NCBI GenBank assembly: GCA_018268085.1
Contig: JAFDXE010000004.1
Span: 102,854-166,853, forward strand
Length of the DNA stretch: 64,000 bases
Source: Bacteroidota bacterium
GTDB lineage: Bacteria > Bacteroidota > Bacteroidia > Chitinophagales > Chitinophagaceae
Reading direction: 5' to 3'
Shown: one piece after another, positions 58,205-64,000 of the stretch
Layout of the letters: every line of letters starts with the position of its first letter
How positions within the stretch are numbered: the stretch's first letter is position 1
Notes under the pieces: generated by a model
What the model saw: the letters and a program-made list of their open reading frames with translations, nothing else
What the model was told of the DNA's origin: nothing
The model's database searches: none
Position numbers and translations under genes: made by a program

Positions 58205-58831
58205 TTACTCAGCTTTTGGAGCTTCGTCGGTTGATGTTGTTGGTGTTTCTGCAGCCGGTATTTCCGGAGCAGCTTCAGCCGCCGGGGCAGCTTCTGCAGT
58301 TGGGGCAGCTTCAGCCTTTGGGGCTTCGGCAGCTTTACCAGTTGCATTTTCTTTGTTTTGCAAAGCGCCCAAAACACGCTGAATGGGTGATTGCAGTAAT
58401 CCAATAACGTCTCCGATGAGTTCGTTTTTGGTTTTGATTTGCGTAAGTGCTTTCAGGTTATTATCACCTACGAATACTTCGCCATTGATGAAAGCCGCTT
58501 TTAAAACAGGCATTTCTTTGTTGTTGTCCTTACGGAAACTGCTGATGATTACAGCAGGATCTTTAGGATTTTCACTGAACAACAGTGCTGTTACTTTGTG
58601 TAAAGAATCGTACACACCGGAATATTTTTCTGCATCCAGTCCTTCGAGTGCTTTACGGATCAAAGTATTTTTAGCCACTTTCATTTCTACCTGCTTATTA
58701 AAGCATACCCTGCGCAGTTTACCAACCTGGTCTACGGTAAGGCTTTCGGTATCGGTAACGTAGAAGTTATTATATTGAGCGAACTTGCCTTTCAGCAGTT
58801 CTATCACTTCATTTTTCTCTTGTTTTGTCAT
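58205..58831 (-). CDS. rplJ: 50S ribosomal protein L10 with Ala/Pro/Glu-rich tail
   Basis: The 208-residue protein has the L10 core: MTKQEKNEVIELLKGKFAQ, YNNFYVTDTESLTVDQVGKL, AKNTLIRKALEG, and the C-terminal helix IGLLQSPIQRVLGALQ that holds L7/L12 dimers. About 45 residues of low-complexity sequence follow (repeats of EAAP and TAEAAP), ending EAPKAE. The usual bacterial length is about 165-175 residues. It forms the base of the ribosomal stalk. The tail is acidic and probably disordered. Confidence 0.97.
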   Translation of the reverse strand: MTKQEKNEVIELLKGKFAQYNNFYVTDTESLTVDQVGKLRRVCFNKQVEMKVAKNTLIRKALEGLDAEKYSGVYDSLHKVTALLFSENPKDPAVIISSFRKDNNKEMPVLKAAFINGEVFVGDNNLKALTQIKTKNELIGDVIGLLQSPIQRVLGALQNKENATGKAAEAPKAEAAPTAEAAPAAEAAPEIPAAETPTTSTDEAPKAE

Positions 58832-58864
58832 AACAAATTTTTTGTAAACCCAGTGAATACCGGA

Positions 58865-59554
58865 TTAATTGTGAACAGATTTTGTGTCAACCATAATGCC
58901 GGGGCTCATAGAGCTTGCCATGCTAACACCTTTAAGGTAAGTACCTTTAGATGAAGCCGGTTTTAATTTGATGATGGCATTTAAGAATTCCATGCAGTTC
59001 TCTTCGATTTTCTGCGGAGGGAAGCTAACACGTCCAATTGATGCGTGAATGATACCAACTTTATCAACTTTGAAAGCGATTTTACCACCTTTCAGGTCGT
59101 TGATTGCTGCTGTAACATCATTGGTTACCGTTCCTGTTTTAGGGTTTGGCATCAGGTTACGAGGACCGAGCACTTTACCGAGTTTACCGATTTTCGGCAT
59201 CACTGCAGGCGTTGCAACGATCACATCGATATCTGTCCAGCCACCTTCGATTTTAGTAATGTATTCATCCAAACCTACAAAGTCAGCACCGGCAGCAGTT
59301 GCTTCGGCTACTTTATCAGGTGTACACAACACCAATACTTTTTTCGTTTTACCGGTACCGTGAGGAAGAGACACTGTACCGCGGATAGCCTGGTCAGCTT
59401 TTTTTGGATCAACACCCAATCTTACGTGAAGATCAACTGAGCTATCAAATTTTGTGGTATTTATTTCTTTTACCAGGGCTGAAGCTTCTTTAAGCGTATA
59501 AGCTTTATTGCTGTCAACCTTAGCGTTTGCTATTTTTCTTTTTTTAGTAATCAT
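58865..59554 (-). CDS. rplA: 50S ribosomal protein L1
   Basis: The 229-residue protein has [25 protein letters not shown] and the signature [19 protein letters not shown], plus [14 protein letters not shown] near the end. L1 binds 23S rRNA at the E-site stalk, and in many bacteria it represses its own operon by binding the rplK-rplA mRNA. It sits between rplK and rplJ with about 35-40 bp gaps. It appears intact. Confidence 0.99.
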   Translation of the reverse strand: MITKKRKIANAKVDSNKAYTLKEASALVKEINTTKFDSSVDLHVRLGVDPKKADQAIRGTVSLPHGTGKTKKVLVLCTPDKVAEATAAGADFVGLDEYITKIEGGWTDIDVIVATPAVMPKIGKLGKVLGPRNLMPNPKTGTVTNDVTAAINDLKGGKIAFKVDKVGIIHASIGRVSFPPQKIEENCMEFLNAIIKLKPASSKGTYLKGVSMASSMSPGIMVDTKSVHN

Positions 59555-59594
59555 TTTTCAAAAATTTAAACCTGCCAATGGCAGCGGTTGACAA

Positions 59595-60038
59595 TTAATT
59601 TTCCCAGGGAGCTTTTCCTTCTACGGTTAAACCCATGCTACGAGCCGTACCGGCAACCATAGTCATGGCACTTTTCATGGTAAAAGCGTTCAGATCTTCC
59701 ATTTTATCCTTGGCGATCTCTTCTACCTGAGCCCAGGTAACTTTACCAACTTTTGTACGATTGGGTTCTTTACTGCCACCTTTGATTTTTGCAGCGTCCA
59801 TTAACTGAACAGCGGCAGGAGCGGTTTTAATTACGAAGTCGAATGATTTGTCTGCATACACAGTAATAACTACTGGTAATACTTTTCCGGGTCTGTCCTG
59901 GGTTCTTGCATTAAACTGTTTGCAAAACTCCATGATGTTCACACCTTTGGAACCAAGGGCGGGTCCGATCGGTGGTGCCGGGTTGGCTTGTCCTCCTTTA
60001 CACTGGAGTTTCACAAAGCCGGTGATTTCTTTTGCCAT
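59595..60038 (-). CDS. rplK: 50S ribosomal protein L11
   Basis: The protein has 147 residues from ATG at 60036-60038 ([20 protein letters not shown]); a longer frame with 16 extra residues is rejected because the family starts here. [22 protein letters not shown] and the C-terminal [18 protein letters not shown] are typical. It binds the GTPase-associated centre of 23S rRNA. It is the first gene of the operon, with a -7 element at 60133-60140. Confidence 0.98.
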   Translation of the reverse strand: MAKEITGFVKLQCKGGQANPAPPIGPALGSKGVNIMEFCKQFNARTQDRPGKVLPVVITVYADKSFDFVIKTAPAAVQLMDAAKIKGGSKEPNRTKVGKVTWAQVEEIAKDKMEDLNAFTMKSAMTMVAGTARSMGLTVEGKAPWEN

Positions 60039-60132
60039 TTTAATTTGTTTTTGGTGATAACGTCCTCGTTTTTCCAGGACTCCCAAACCCGTCTAATTGT
60101 AAGACGAATTCTTAAAGAACTAATTGGGGCGG

Positions 60133-60163
60133 CAAAGGTAAGGGATTTAAGAAAAGAAGCAAG
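60133..60163 (-). promoter_or_regulatory. Promoter of rplKAJL operon (TACCTTTG)
   Basis: A perfect -7 element TACCTTTG lies at 60133-60140 (minus strand). A -33-like CTTG (60160-60163) is 19 bp further upstream. The start codon of rplK is about 95 bp downstream, which leaves a leader that could carry the L1 autoregulation site. Confidence 0.65.
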
Positions 60164-60220
60164 GAAATTCCGGGAGAATTTTTACATTTCTATAGAATTA
60201 CAGACTAACATATTCAAATT

Positions 60221-60247
60221 AAAACCGCCCCAGAAAATCCGGGGCGG
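60221..60247 (-). terminator. Intrinsic terminator of nusG
   Basis: A 7-bp GC stem (CCGCCCC/GGGGCGG) with a 9-nt loop is followed in minus-strand direction by TTTTAATTT. It lies 28 bp after the nusG stop and before the rplK promoter. Confidence 0.85.
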
Positions 60248-60275
60248 CTTAAACAGTTGGTTTGATAACTTATAG

Positions 60276-60884
60276 TTATGCAAGTTTTTCCACTTGCATG
60301 TAACTGAGTTCAACAGGCGTAGCCCTTCCGAAGATCTTAACCTGTACTTTTAATTTCTTCTTTTCATCGCTAACTTCTTCAATAACTCCATTAAAGTCGT
60401 TGAATGGTCCGTCGATGATCTTGATGGTTTCGCCGATGATAAATGGTTCACTCATGGTAACGCCACCTATATCGCTCATTTCATCTACTTTACCCAGCAT
60501 TTTATTAACCTCAGCCTTTCTCAAAGAGATGATATTTCCTTTCGATCCTTTACCATCTGTAAGAAAATGCATTACGTTGCTTATATTGCTTACGTGCTGG
60601 ATCATGTCGTCATTGAGCTTATCCCCTGCAACTTCAATCATGATATATCCGGGATAAAAGTTTCTTTCACGCATTACCTTTTTACCGTTAAGTACTTTGT
60701 ATACTTTTTCTACTGGTAAAAATATCTGTTTGATCACCTTATCCCATCCATTACGAACAATATCTTTATCAAGGTATTCCTTTACCTTCCGCTCTTTTCC
60801 ACTTACCACACGGAGTACATACCATTTGCTTTCTTTCTCTATTTTTCCTTCCGTGAGATTATCGAGAGGTGTTGTTGCTTCCAT
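60276..60884 (-). CDS. nusG: Transcription termination/antitermination factor NusG
   Basis: The 202-residue protein contains the NGN domain start KWYVLRVVSGKERKVKEYLD, YPGYIMIEV and MHFLTDGKGSKGN. It ends with a KOW domain (GETIKIIDGPFNDFNGVIEEV). NusG binds RNA polymerase and links it to Rho or the ribosome. A short N-terminal extension (about 20 residues) precedes the NGN domain, as in other Bacteroidota. It is 9 bp after secE in the same unit and ends in its own terminator. Confidence 0.98.
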   Translation of the reverse strand: MEATTPLDNLTEGKIEKESKWYVLRVVSGKERKVKEYLDKDIVRNGWDKVIKQIFLPVEKVYKVLNGKKVMRERNFYPGYIMIEVAGDKLNDDMIQHVSNISNVMHFLTDGKGSKGNIISLRKAEVNKMLGKVDEMSDIGGVTMSEPFIIGETIKIIDGPFNDFNGVIEEVSDEKKKLKVQVKIFGRATPVELSYMQVEKLA

Positions 60885-60893
60885 AACTAATAA

Positions 60894-61088
60894 TTACATG
60901 AATAGCTTATAAATAAATTTCATTGCACCGTTGGCTACAAAATCCATTAAAGCCACAATAGCGGTAATGAATAAGGTAGAACCAAGTACAATCATGGTAG
61001 ATTGTTGAAGCTGTTCCCATTTTGGCCAGCTCACTTTCTCCATCAATTCTTTGTAAGATTCCTTTACAAAAACAGTGAATTTGTTCAT
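60894..61088 (-). CDS. secE: Preprotein translocase subunit SecE
   Basis: The protein has 64 residues from ATG at 61086-61088 (MNKFTVFVKESYKELMEKVSWP). A longer frame would run into tRNA-Trp and is rejected. The amphipathic helix with KVSWPKWEQLQQS is the conserved SecE signature. One transmembrane helix (VLGSTLFITAIVALMDFV) follows, the usual single-helix form outside enterobacteria. It is part of the SecYEG channel in the inner membrane. It lies between tRNA-Trp and nusG. Confidence 0.96.
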   Translation of the reverse strand: MNKFTVFVKESYKELMEKVSWPKWEQLQQSTMIVLGSTLFITAIVALMDFVANGAMKFIYKLFM

Positions 61089-61178
61089 AAAAAAAAGGTT
61101 TAGAAAGTTTGAAAGTTCAGGCAAATTAATTGTTCGAAAAATGAACAAAAAACCAAAGAACCTTTGCAACTTTAATCG

Positions 61179-61249
61179 CACGGGCACTAGGATTCGAACC
61201 CAGATCAAAGGTTTTGGAGACCCGTATGCTACCGTTGCACCATGCCCGT
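61179..61249 (-). tRNA. tRNA-Trp (anticodon CCA)
   Basis: The acceptor stem ACGGGCA pairs fully with TGCCCGT. The anticodon loop is CTCCAAA, the T arm contains GGTTCGAATCC, and discriminator G is at 61179. It lies between tuf and secE. With CCA as the only Trp anticodon seen, TGA is not expected to be decoded as Trp. Confidence 0.96.
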
Positions 61250-61255
61250 AAGAAA

Positions 61256-61360
61256 GCTAAAAGCTATCAGCGGTGAGCTAATAGCTTTTAGCATATAATA
61301 TCAAAGATAGTCTATTTTAATTAGCAGGCCAGTTCTTGCAGGCAGCTAATGCTAAAAGCC
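61256..61360. repeat. GCTAAAAGC-type palindromic repeat between tuf and tRNA-Trp
   Basis: GCTAAAAGCTAT (61256-61267) and ATAGCTTTTAGC (61281-61292) form a perfect 12-bp inverted repeat with a 13-nt loop. A further copy GCTAATGCTAAAAGCC is at 61345-61360. The hairpin lies in the transcript between tuf and tRNA-Trp and may act in processing. Related words occur in the rpoB-rpoC gap. Confidence 0.7.
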
Positions 61361-61369
61361 AGCGCTATC

Positions 61370-62557
61370 TTACTTCAGGATTTCTGTAACCTGTCCGGCA
61401 CCTACTGTACGACCACCTTCACGAATCGCAAACTTCAAACCTTTTTCCATCGCAATTGGCTGGATCAGTCTTACAGTTAGGCTGGTGTTATCACCCGGCA
61501 TCACCATTTCAGTACCTGCGTTCAATTCTACTTCTCCGGTAACGTCAGTTGTACGGAAATAGAACTGAGGACGGTATTTATTAAAGAATGGAGTGTGACG
61601 TCCACCTTCTTCTTTGCTTAGTACGTAAACCTCGCATCTGAAATCGGTGTGTGGTGTGATTGAACCTGGTTTGCAAAGTACCATTCCACGACGGATCTGG
61701 GTTTTTTCAATACCACGTAACAACAAACCTGCATTATCTCCTGCTTCTCCTTCGTCAAGTAATTTTTTAAACATTTCCACACCAGTACAGGTAGAAGAAA
61801 GTGGTTTTTCCTGGAGACCAACGATTTCGATGGCTTCACCCACTTTAATACGACCTCTTTCGATACGGCCGGTAGCAACTGTACCACGACCAGTGATAGA
61901 GAATACATCTTCTACAGACATCAGGAATGGCTGATCAACCAGACGTGGAGGCAGCGGAATGTAGCTGTCTACAGCGTCCATCAATTCATTGATCTTAGCA
62001 ACCCATTTAGCTTCACCAGCCAAAGCGCCAGTTGCAGATCCCTGGATAATTGGAGTTTTGTCTCCATCGAAACCATAAGAAGTTAACAACTCACGGATTT
62101 CCATTTCAACCAGTTCCAGTAATTCAGGATCATCAACAAGATCAACTTTGTTCATGAAAACAACGATCTGAGGTACACCTACCTGGCGAGCCAGCAGGAT
62201 GTGCTCTTTAGTTTGTGGCATAGGACCGTCTGTAGCAGCAACTACAAGGATCGCTCCGTCCATCTGAGCAGCACCGGTGATCATATTTTTTACGTAGTCA
62301 GCGTGACCCGGACAATCCACGTGTGCGTAGTGACGGGTAGCTGTTGCGTATTCTACGTGCGCTGTATTGATCGTGATACCCCTTTCTTTTTCTTCCGGAG
62401 CACCATCAATTTCGTCGTAATTTTTTTTCTCCGCTAAACCTTTTTTAGACAAAACATCGGTTATAGCGGCTGTAAGTGTCGTTTTACCATGATCCACGTG
62501 ACCGATAGTACCAACGTTAAGATGGGGTTTATCCCTCTTGAATGATTCTTTTGCCAT
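61370..62557 (-). CDS. tuf: Elongation factor Tu
   Basis: The 395-residue protein has the G1 motif [20 protein letters not shown] (switch I), [22 protein letters not shown] (shown in part; switch II), [12 protein letters not shown], then domain 2 ([13 protein letters not shown]) and domain 3 ending AGQVTEILK. It delivers aminoacyl-tRNA to the ribosome. It follows four tRNA genes and precedes tRNA-Trp and secE, the classical tRNA-tufB order. It appears intact. Confidence 0.99.
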   Translation of the reverse strand: MAKESFKRDKPHLNVGTIGHVDHGKTTLTAAITDVLSKKGLAEKKNYDEIDGAPEEKERGITINTAHVEYATATRHYAHVDCPGHADYVKNMITGAAQMDGAILVVAATDGPMPQTKEHILLARQVGVPQIVVFMNKVDLVDDPELLELVEMEIRELLTSYGFDGDKTPIIQGSATGALAGEAKWVAKINELMDAVDSYIPLPPRLVDQPFLMSVEDVFSITGRGTVATGRIERGRIKVGEAIEIVGLQEKPLSSTCTGVEMFKKLLDEGEAGDNAGLLLRGIEKTQIRRGMVLCKPGSITPHTDFRCEVYVLSKEEGGRHTPFFNKYRPQFYFRTTDVTGEVELNAGTEMVMPGDNTSLTVRLIQPIAMEKGLKFAIREGGRTVGAGQVTEILK

Positions 62558-62632
62558 TGTTTAATTTTTAATTATAGTTTTTAATTCGGCTGATATTTTA
62601 TGTCTGCAACCTTCGACAAAATTTTTATTCAG

Positions 62633-62704
62633 AGCCATAGGTGAGAATCGAACTCACGACCCCTTCCCTACCAAGGAAGTGCTCTACCCCTGAGCTACCA
62701 CGGC
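62633..62704 (-). tRNA. tRNA-Thr (anticodon GGT)
   Basis: The acceptor GCCGTGG pairs with CTATGGC (with two G-T wobbles). The anticodon arm is CTTCC-TTGGTAG-GGAAG and the T arm GTGAG-TTCGATT-CTCAC. It is the last tRNA before tuf. Confidence 0.95.
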
Positions 62705-62737
62705 TTGCAGAGCATAACCTGCGACTCCTGAAGAGTG

Positions 62738-62810
62738 AGCGGAAGACCGGGCTCGAACCGGCCACCTATAGCTTGGAAGGCTATCGCTCTACCAAATGAG
62801 CTACTTCCGC
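62738..62810 (-). tRNA. tRNA-Gly (anticodon TCC)
   Basis: The acceptor GCGGAAG pairs perfectly with CTTCCGC. The anticodon arm is ATAGC-CTTCCAA-GCTAT, and the T arm contains GGTTCGAGCCC. It is the third tRNA of the cluster. Confidence 0.96.
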
Positions 62811-62907
62811 TTGTTGTTTGACGATGTGATCATTTAAAACACATCATTCGTAAAAGAACTTTCAACAGTCAAATCAGCTTATTAACTAATCTGCCAATTG
62901 AATTTTG

Positions 62908-62990
62908 TGGGCAGTGGTGGATTCGAACCACCGAAGTCGAAAGACAGCGGATTTACAGTCCGCCCCATTTGGCCGCTCTGGAAACTGCCC
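62908..62990 (-). tRNA. tRNA-Tyr (anticodon GTA)
   Basis: The acceptor GGGCAGT pairs with ACTGCCC. The anticodon loop is CTGTAAA, with a long variable arm (class II tRNA, 83 nt) and discriminator A. It is the second tRNA of the cluster. Confidence 0.96.
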
Positions 62991-63074
62991 TTCTGCAGGC
63001 GACAGGTTGACCAGTTTTTAAGTAAGAAAAAATTTTCCTACAAATAAACCTCTCAACTATTCAACCCTTGAATG

Positions 63075-63147
63075 AGCCGAAGAAGGGAGTCGAACCCCCG
63101 ACCTACTGATTACAAATCAGTTGCTCTACCAACTGAGCTACTTCGGC
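63075..63147 (-). tRNA. tRNA-Thr (anticodon TGT)
   Basis: The acceptor GCCGAAG pairs with CTTCGGC. The anticodon arm is ACTGA-TTTGTAA-TCAGT, and the T arm contains GGTTCGACTCC. It is the first tRNA of the cluster, about 125 bp after the promoter element at 63271. Confidence 0.96.
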
Positions 63148-63270
63148 ATTTTCATTGCTATTGTTACCTGAAATGAAACCCGGAACGGATTATAATTTCA
63201 TCCTAACATTAACTCCTGAAAGATCTAACAAAATAACAGTCATAACTATATACGCTGTTTTTTGGGAAGG

Positions 63271-63300
63271 CAAAGGTAAGAGAAAATGATTAATACCAAA
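63271..63300 (-). promoter_or_regulatory. Promoter of the tRNA-tuf operon (TACCTTTG with TTTG box)
   Basis: A perfect -7 element TACCTTTG is at 63271-63278 and a TTTG -33 box at 63297-63300, 18 bp apart, on the minus strand. It is the most complete of the three TACCTTTG promoters in this block. Confidence 0.7.
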
Positions 63301-63334
63301 ATTTTGTAAATAAAATTTTTAAATGTTTATGCAC

Positions 63335-63362
63335 AAAAAAAAATCCTCCTGTAAAAGGAGGA
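63335..63362 (-). terminator. Intrinsic terminator of the hibernation factor gene
   Basis: A 7-bp stem (TCCTCCT/AGGAGGA) with a 5-nt loop is followed in minus-strand direction by nine T. It lies 27 bp after the stop codon. Confidence 0.92.
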
Positions 63363-63389
63363 CATTTTTATGATGAAAATCTTATCGTT

Positions 63390-63689
63390 TTAAGCTGCCA
63401 TTCTCTCTTTTTTCTTTTTGATCTGATTGATCACTGCGTCCATTGCGCCATCAAAACTTTCCTCAAATGATTTGGAAGATTGTTTTACAAAAAATTCATG
63501 CCTCGGAATAATCACTTTTATCTCAACAATTTTATCTTTTATTGTGTGCACAATATTATCAAGTTTGAGATAGATAGACACTTTCGTTATTCGCTCGTGA
63601 AACTGTGAAAGCTTTGCGATCTTCTTTTCAATTAACTGTAACAGTTTAGCATCTGCATCAAAATGAACAGTCTGAATGTTTACGTTCAT
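63390..63689 (-). CDS. Ribosome hibernation-promoting factor, short form (HPF/YfiA family)
   Basis: The 99-residue protein shows the S30AE fold: MNVNIQTVHFDADAKLLQLIEKK, ISIYLKLDN-like strand (VSIYLKLDNIVHTIKDKIVEI), and a C-terminal helix (FEESFDGAMDAVINQIKKKKER). It lacks the second domain of long HPF, so it should need a partner or act alone to inactivate 70S or 100S ribosomes in stationary phase. It follows the XerC/D gene and precedes the tRNA-tuf operon, with its own terminator. Confidence 0.92.
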   Translation of the reverse strand: MNVNIQTVHFDADAKLLQLIEKKIAKLSQFHERITKVSIYLKLDNIVHTIKDKIVEIKVIIPRHEFFVKQSSKSFEESFDGAMDAVINQIKKKKERMAA

Positions 63690-63856
63690 AACATCTGATT
63701 TTTAAAATAAATGAAAGAATAAAATGTATTAAGGTAGCAATAGGCCATAGGCGGTAATAATTGGTCTTCCCTGGTTGTTAGTTTCAAGTTACCGCATAAA
63801 ACGAAGTTTTCAAAATAAAATTTTGTGGGTTGTATTAATATTTTTTTCAGCGGTAT

Positions 63857-64000
63857 TTACGCTTTGGGATGGGCTTTTTTATAAACGTCTTTTAGCTTCT
63901 CGATCGTATTATGTGTGTACACCTGCGTTGCCGCCAGGCTGCTGTGGCCCAGTAATTCCTTCACCGCGTTCAAATCGGCGCCGTTGTTCATAAGGTGAGT
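63857..64000 (-). CDS. Tyrosine recombinase XerC/XerD, C-terminal part (partial)
   Basis: The last 47 codons are present and the gene runs off the window. [22 protein letters not shown] followed by [21 protein letters not shown] is the C-terminal catalytic region of Xer recombinases, with the HxxLGHSS motif and the nucleophile Tyr in VYTH. These enzymes resolve chromosome dimers. The stop TAA is at 63857-63859. Assignment to XerC or XerD is not possible from this fragment. Confidence 0.9.
   Translation of the reverse strand, partial: THLMNNGADLNAVKELLGHSSLAATQVYTHNTIEKLKDVYKKAHPKA

Noticed and set aside
60039..60086. N-terminal extension of rplK
   Set aside because: The extra residues start from a non-conserved codon and are absent from L11 proteins; MAKEITGF at 60038 is the family start.
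61089..61208. N-terminal extension of secE
   Set aside because: It would overlap the tRNA-Trp gene, and the residues are not SecE-like; ATG at 61088 fits the family.

Overview
This window looks like a chromosome segment of a Bacteroidota bacterium, most likely a relative of the Chitinophagaceae. The evidence is type IX secretion (T9SS) sorting domains, a PorP/SprF partner protein, very large PKD/Ig-rich surface proteins, promoters with the Bacteroidota -7 element TAnnTTTG, weak ribosome binding sites, and the gene order tRNA-Thr-Tyr-Gly-Thr, tuf, tRNA-Trp, secE, nusG, rplKAJL, rpoBC. Species assignment is inference.

Positions 1-6.7 kb hold a compact sulfur and thiol cluster on the minus strand: a broken OprD-like porin, a single-domain rhodanese, two thioredoxins, a small Cys-rich membrane protein, a DUF983 protein, a metallo-beta-lactamase/rhodanese fusion (persulfide dioxygenase type), a peroxiredoxin and a TauE/SafE exporter. 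Three of its transcription units carry the same 14-bp palindrome (GTAAC-N4-GTTAC type), each centred exactly 33 bp from a -7-like element. This fits activation by one Crp/Fnr-type regulator that is not encoded in the window. It is the strongest candidate here for an undescribed regulatory system.

Positions 6.8-11.3 kb hold envelope and lipid genes (polyprenyl sugar phosphotransferase, Gfo/Idh oxidoreductase, accA), tRNA-Asp with a clear promoter and terminator, and two small eroded or non-ATG genes. Positions 11.4-34 kb are dominated by two giant secreted proteins: a 2682-residue SprB-like protein with a T9SS type B C-terminus next to its PorP/SprF partner, and a 3880-residue protein with a type A sorting domain and three long internal repeats. 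An HPP-family membrane protein lies between them. A two-component system is divergent from the second giant gene.

Positions 36-48 kb carry housekeeping and accessory genes: an M1-type peptidase started from TTG, a FemAB-like acyltransferase, a methyltransferase with ispD, an isoaspartyl peptidase, an APC permease/heptose kinase/lipoprotein operon, an OmpH-like protein and a carboxypeptidase-regulatory-like protein.

Positions 48-64 kb are the conserved information-processing block: rpoC, rpoB, rplL, rplJ, rplA, rplK, nusG, secE, tRNA-Trp, tuf, four tRNAs, a short hibernation factor and the end of a XerC/D recombinase. It is interrupted by a degraded PAP2 phosphatase gene between rplL and rpoB. 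Several genes in the window carry single-base lesions (in-frame TGA, homopolymer slip, lost ATG), which means either real gene decay or base-level errors in the assembly.
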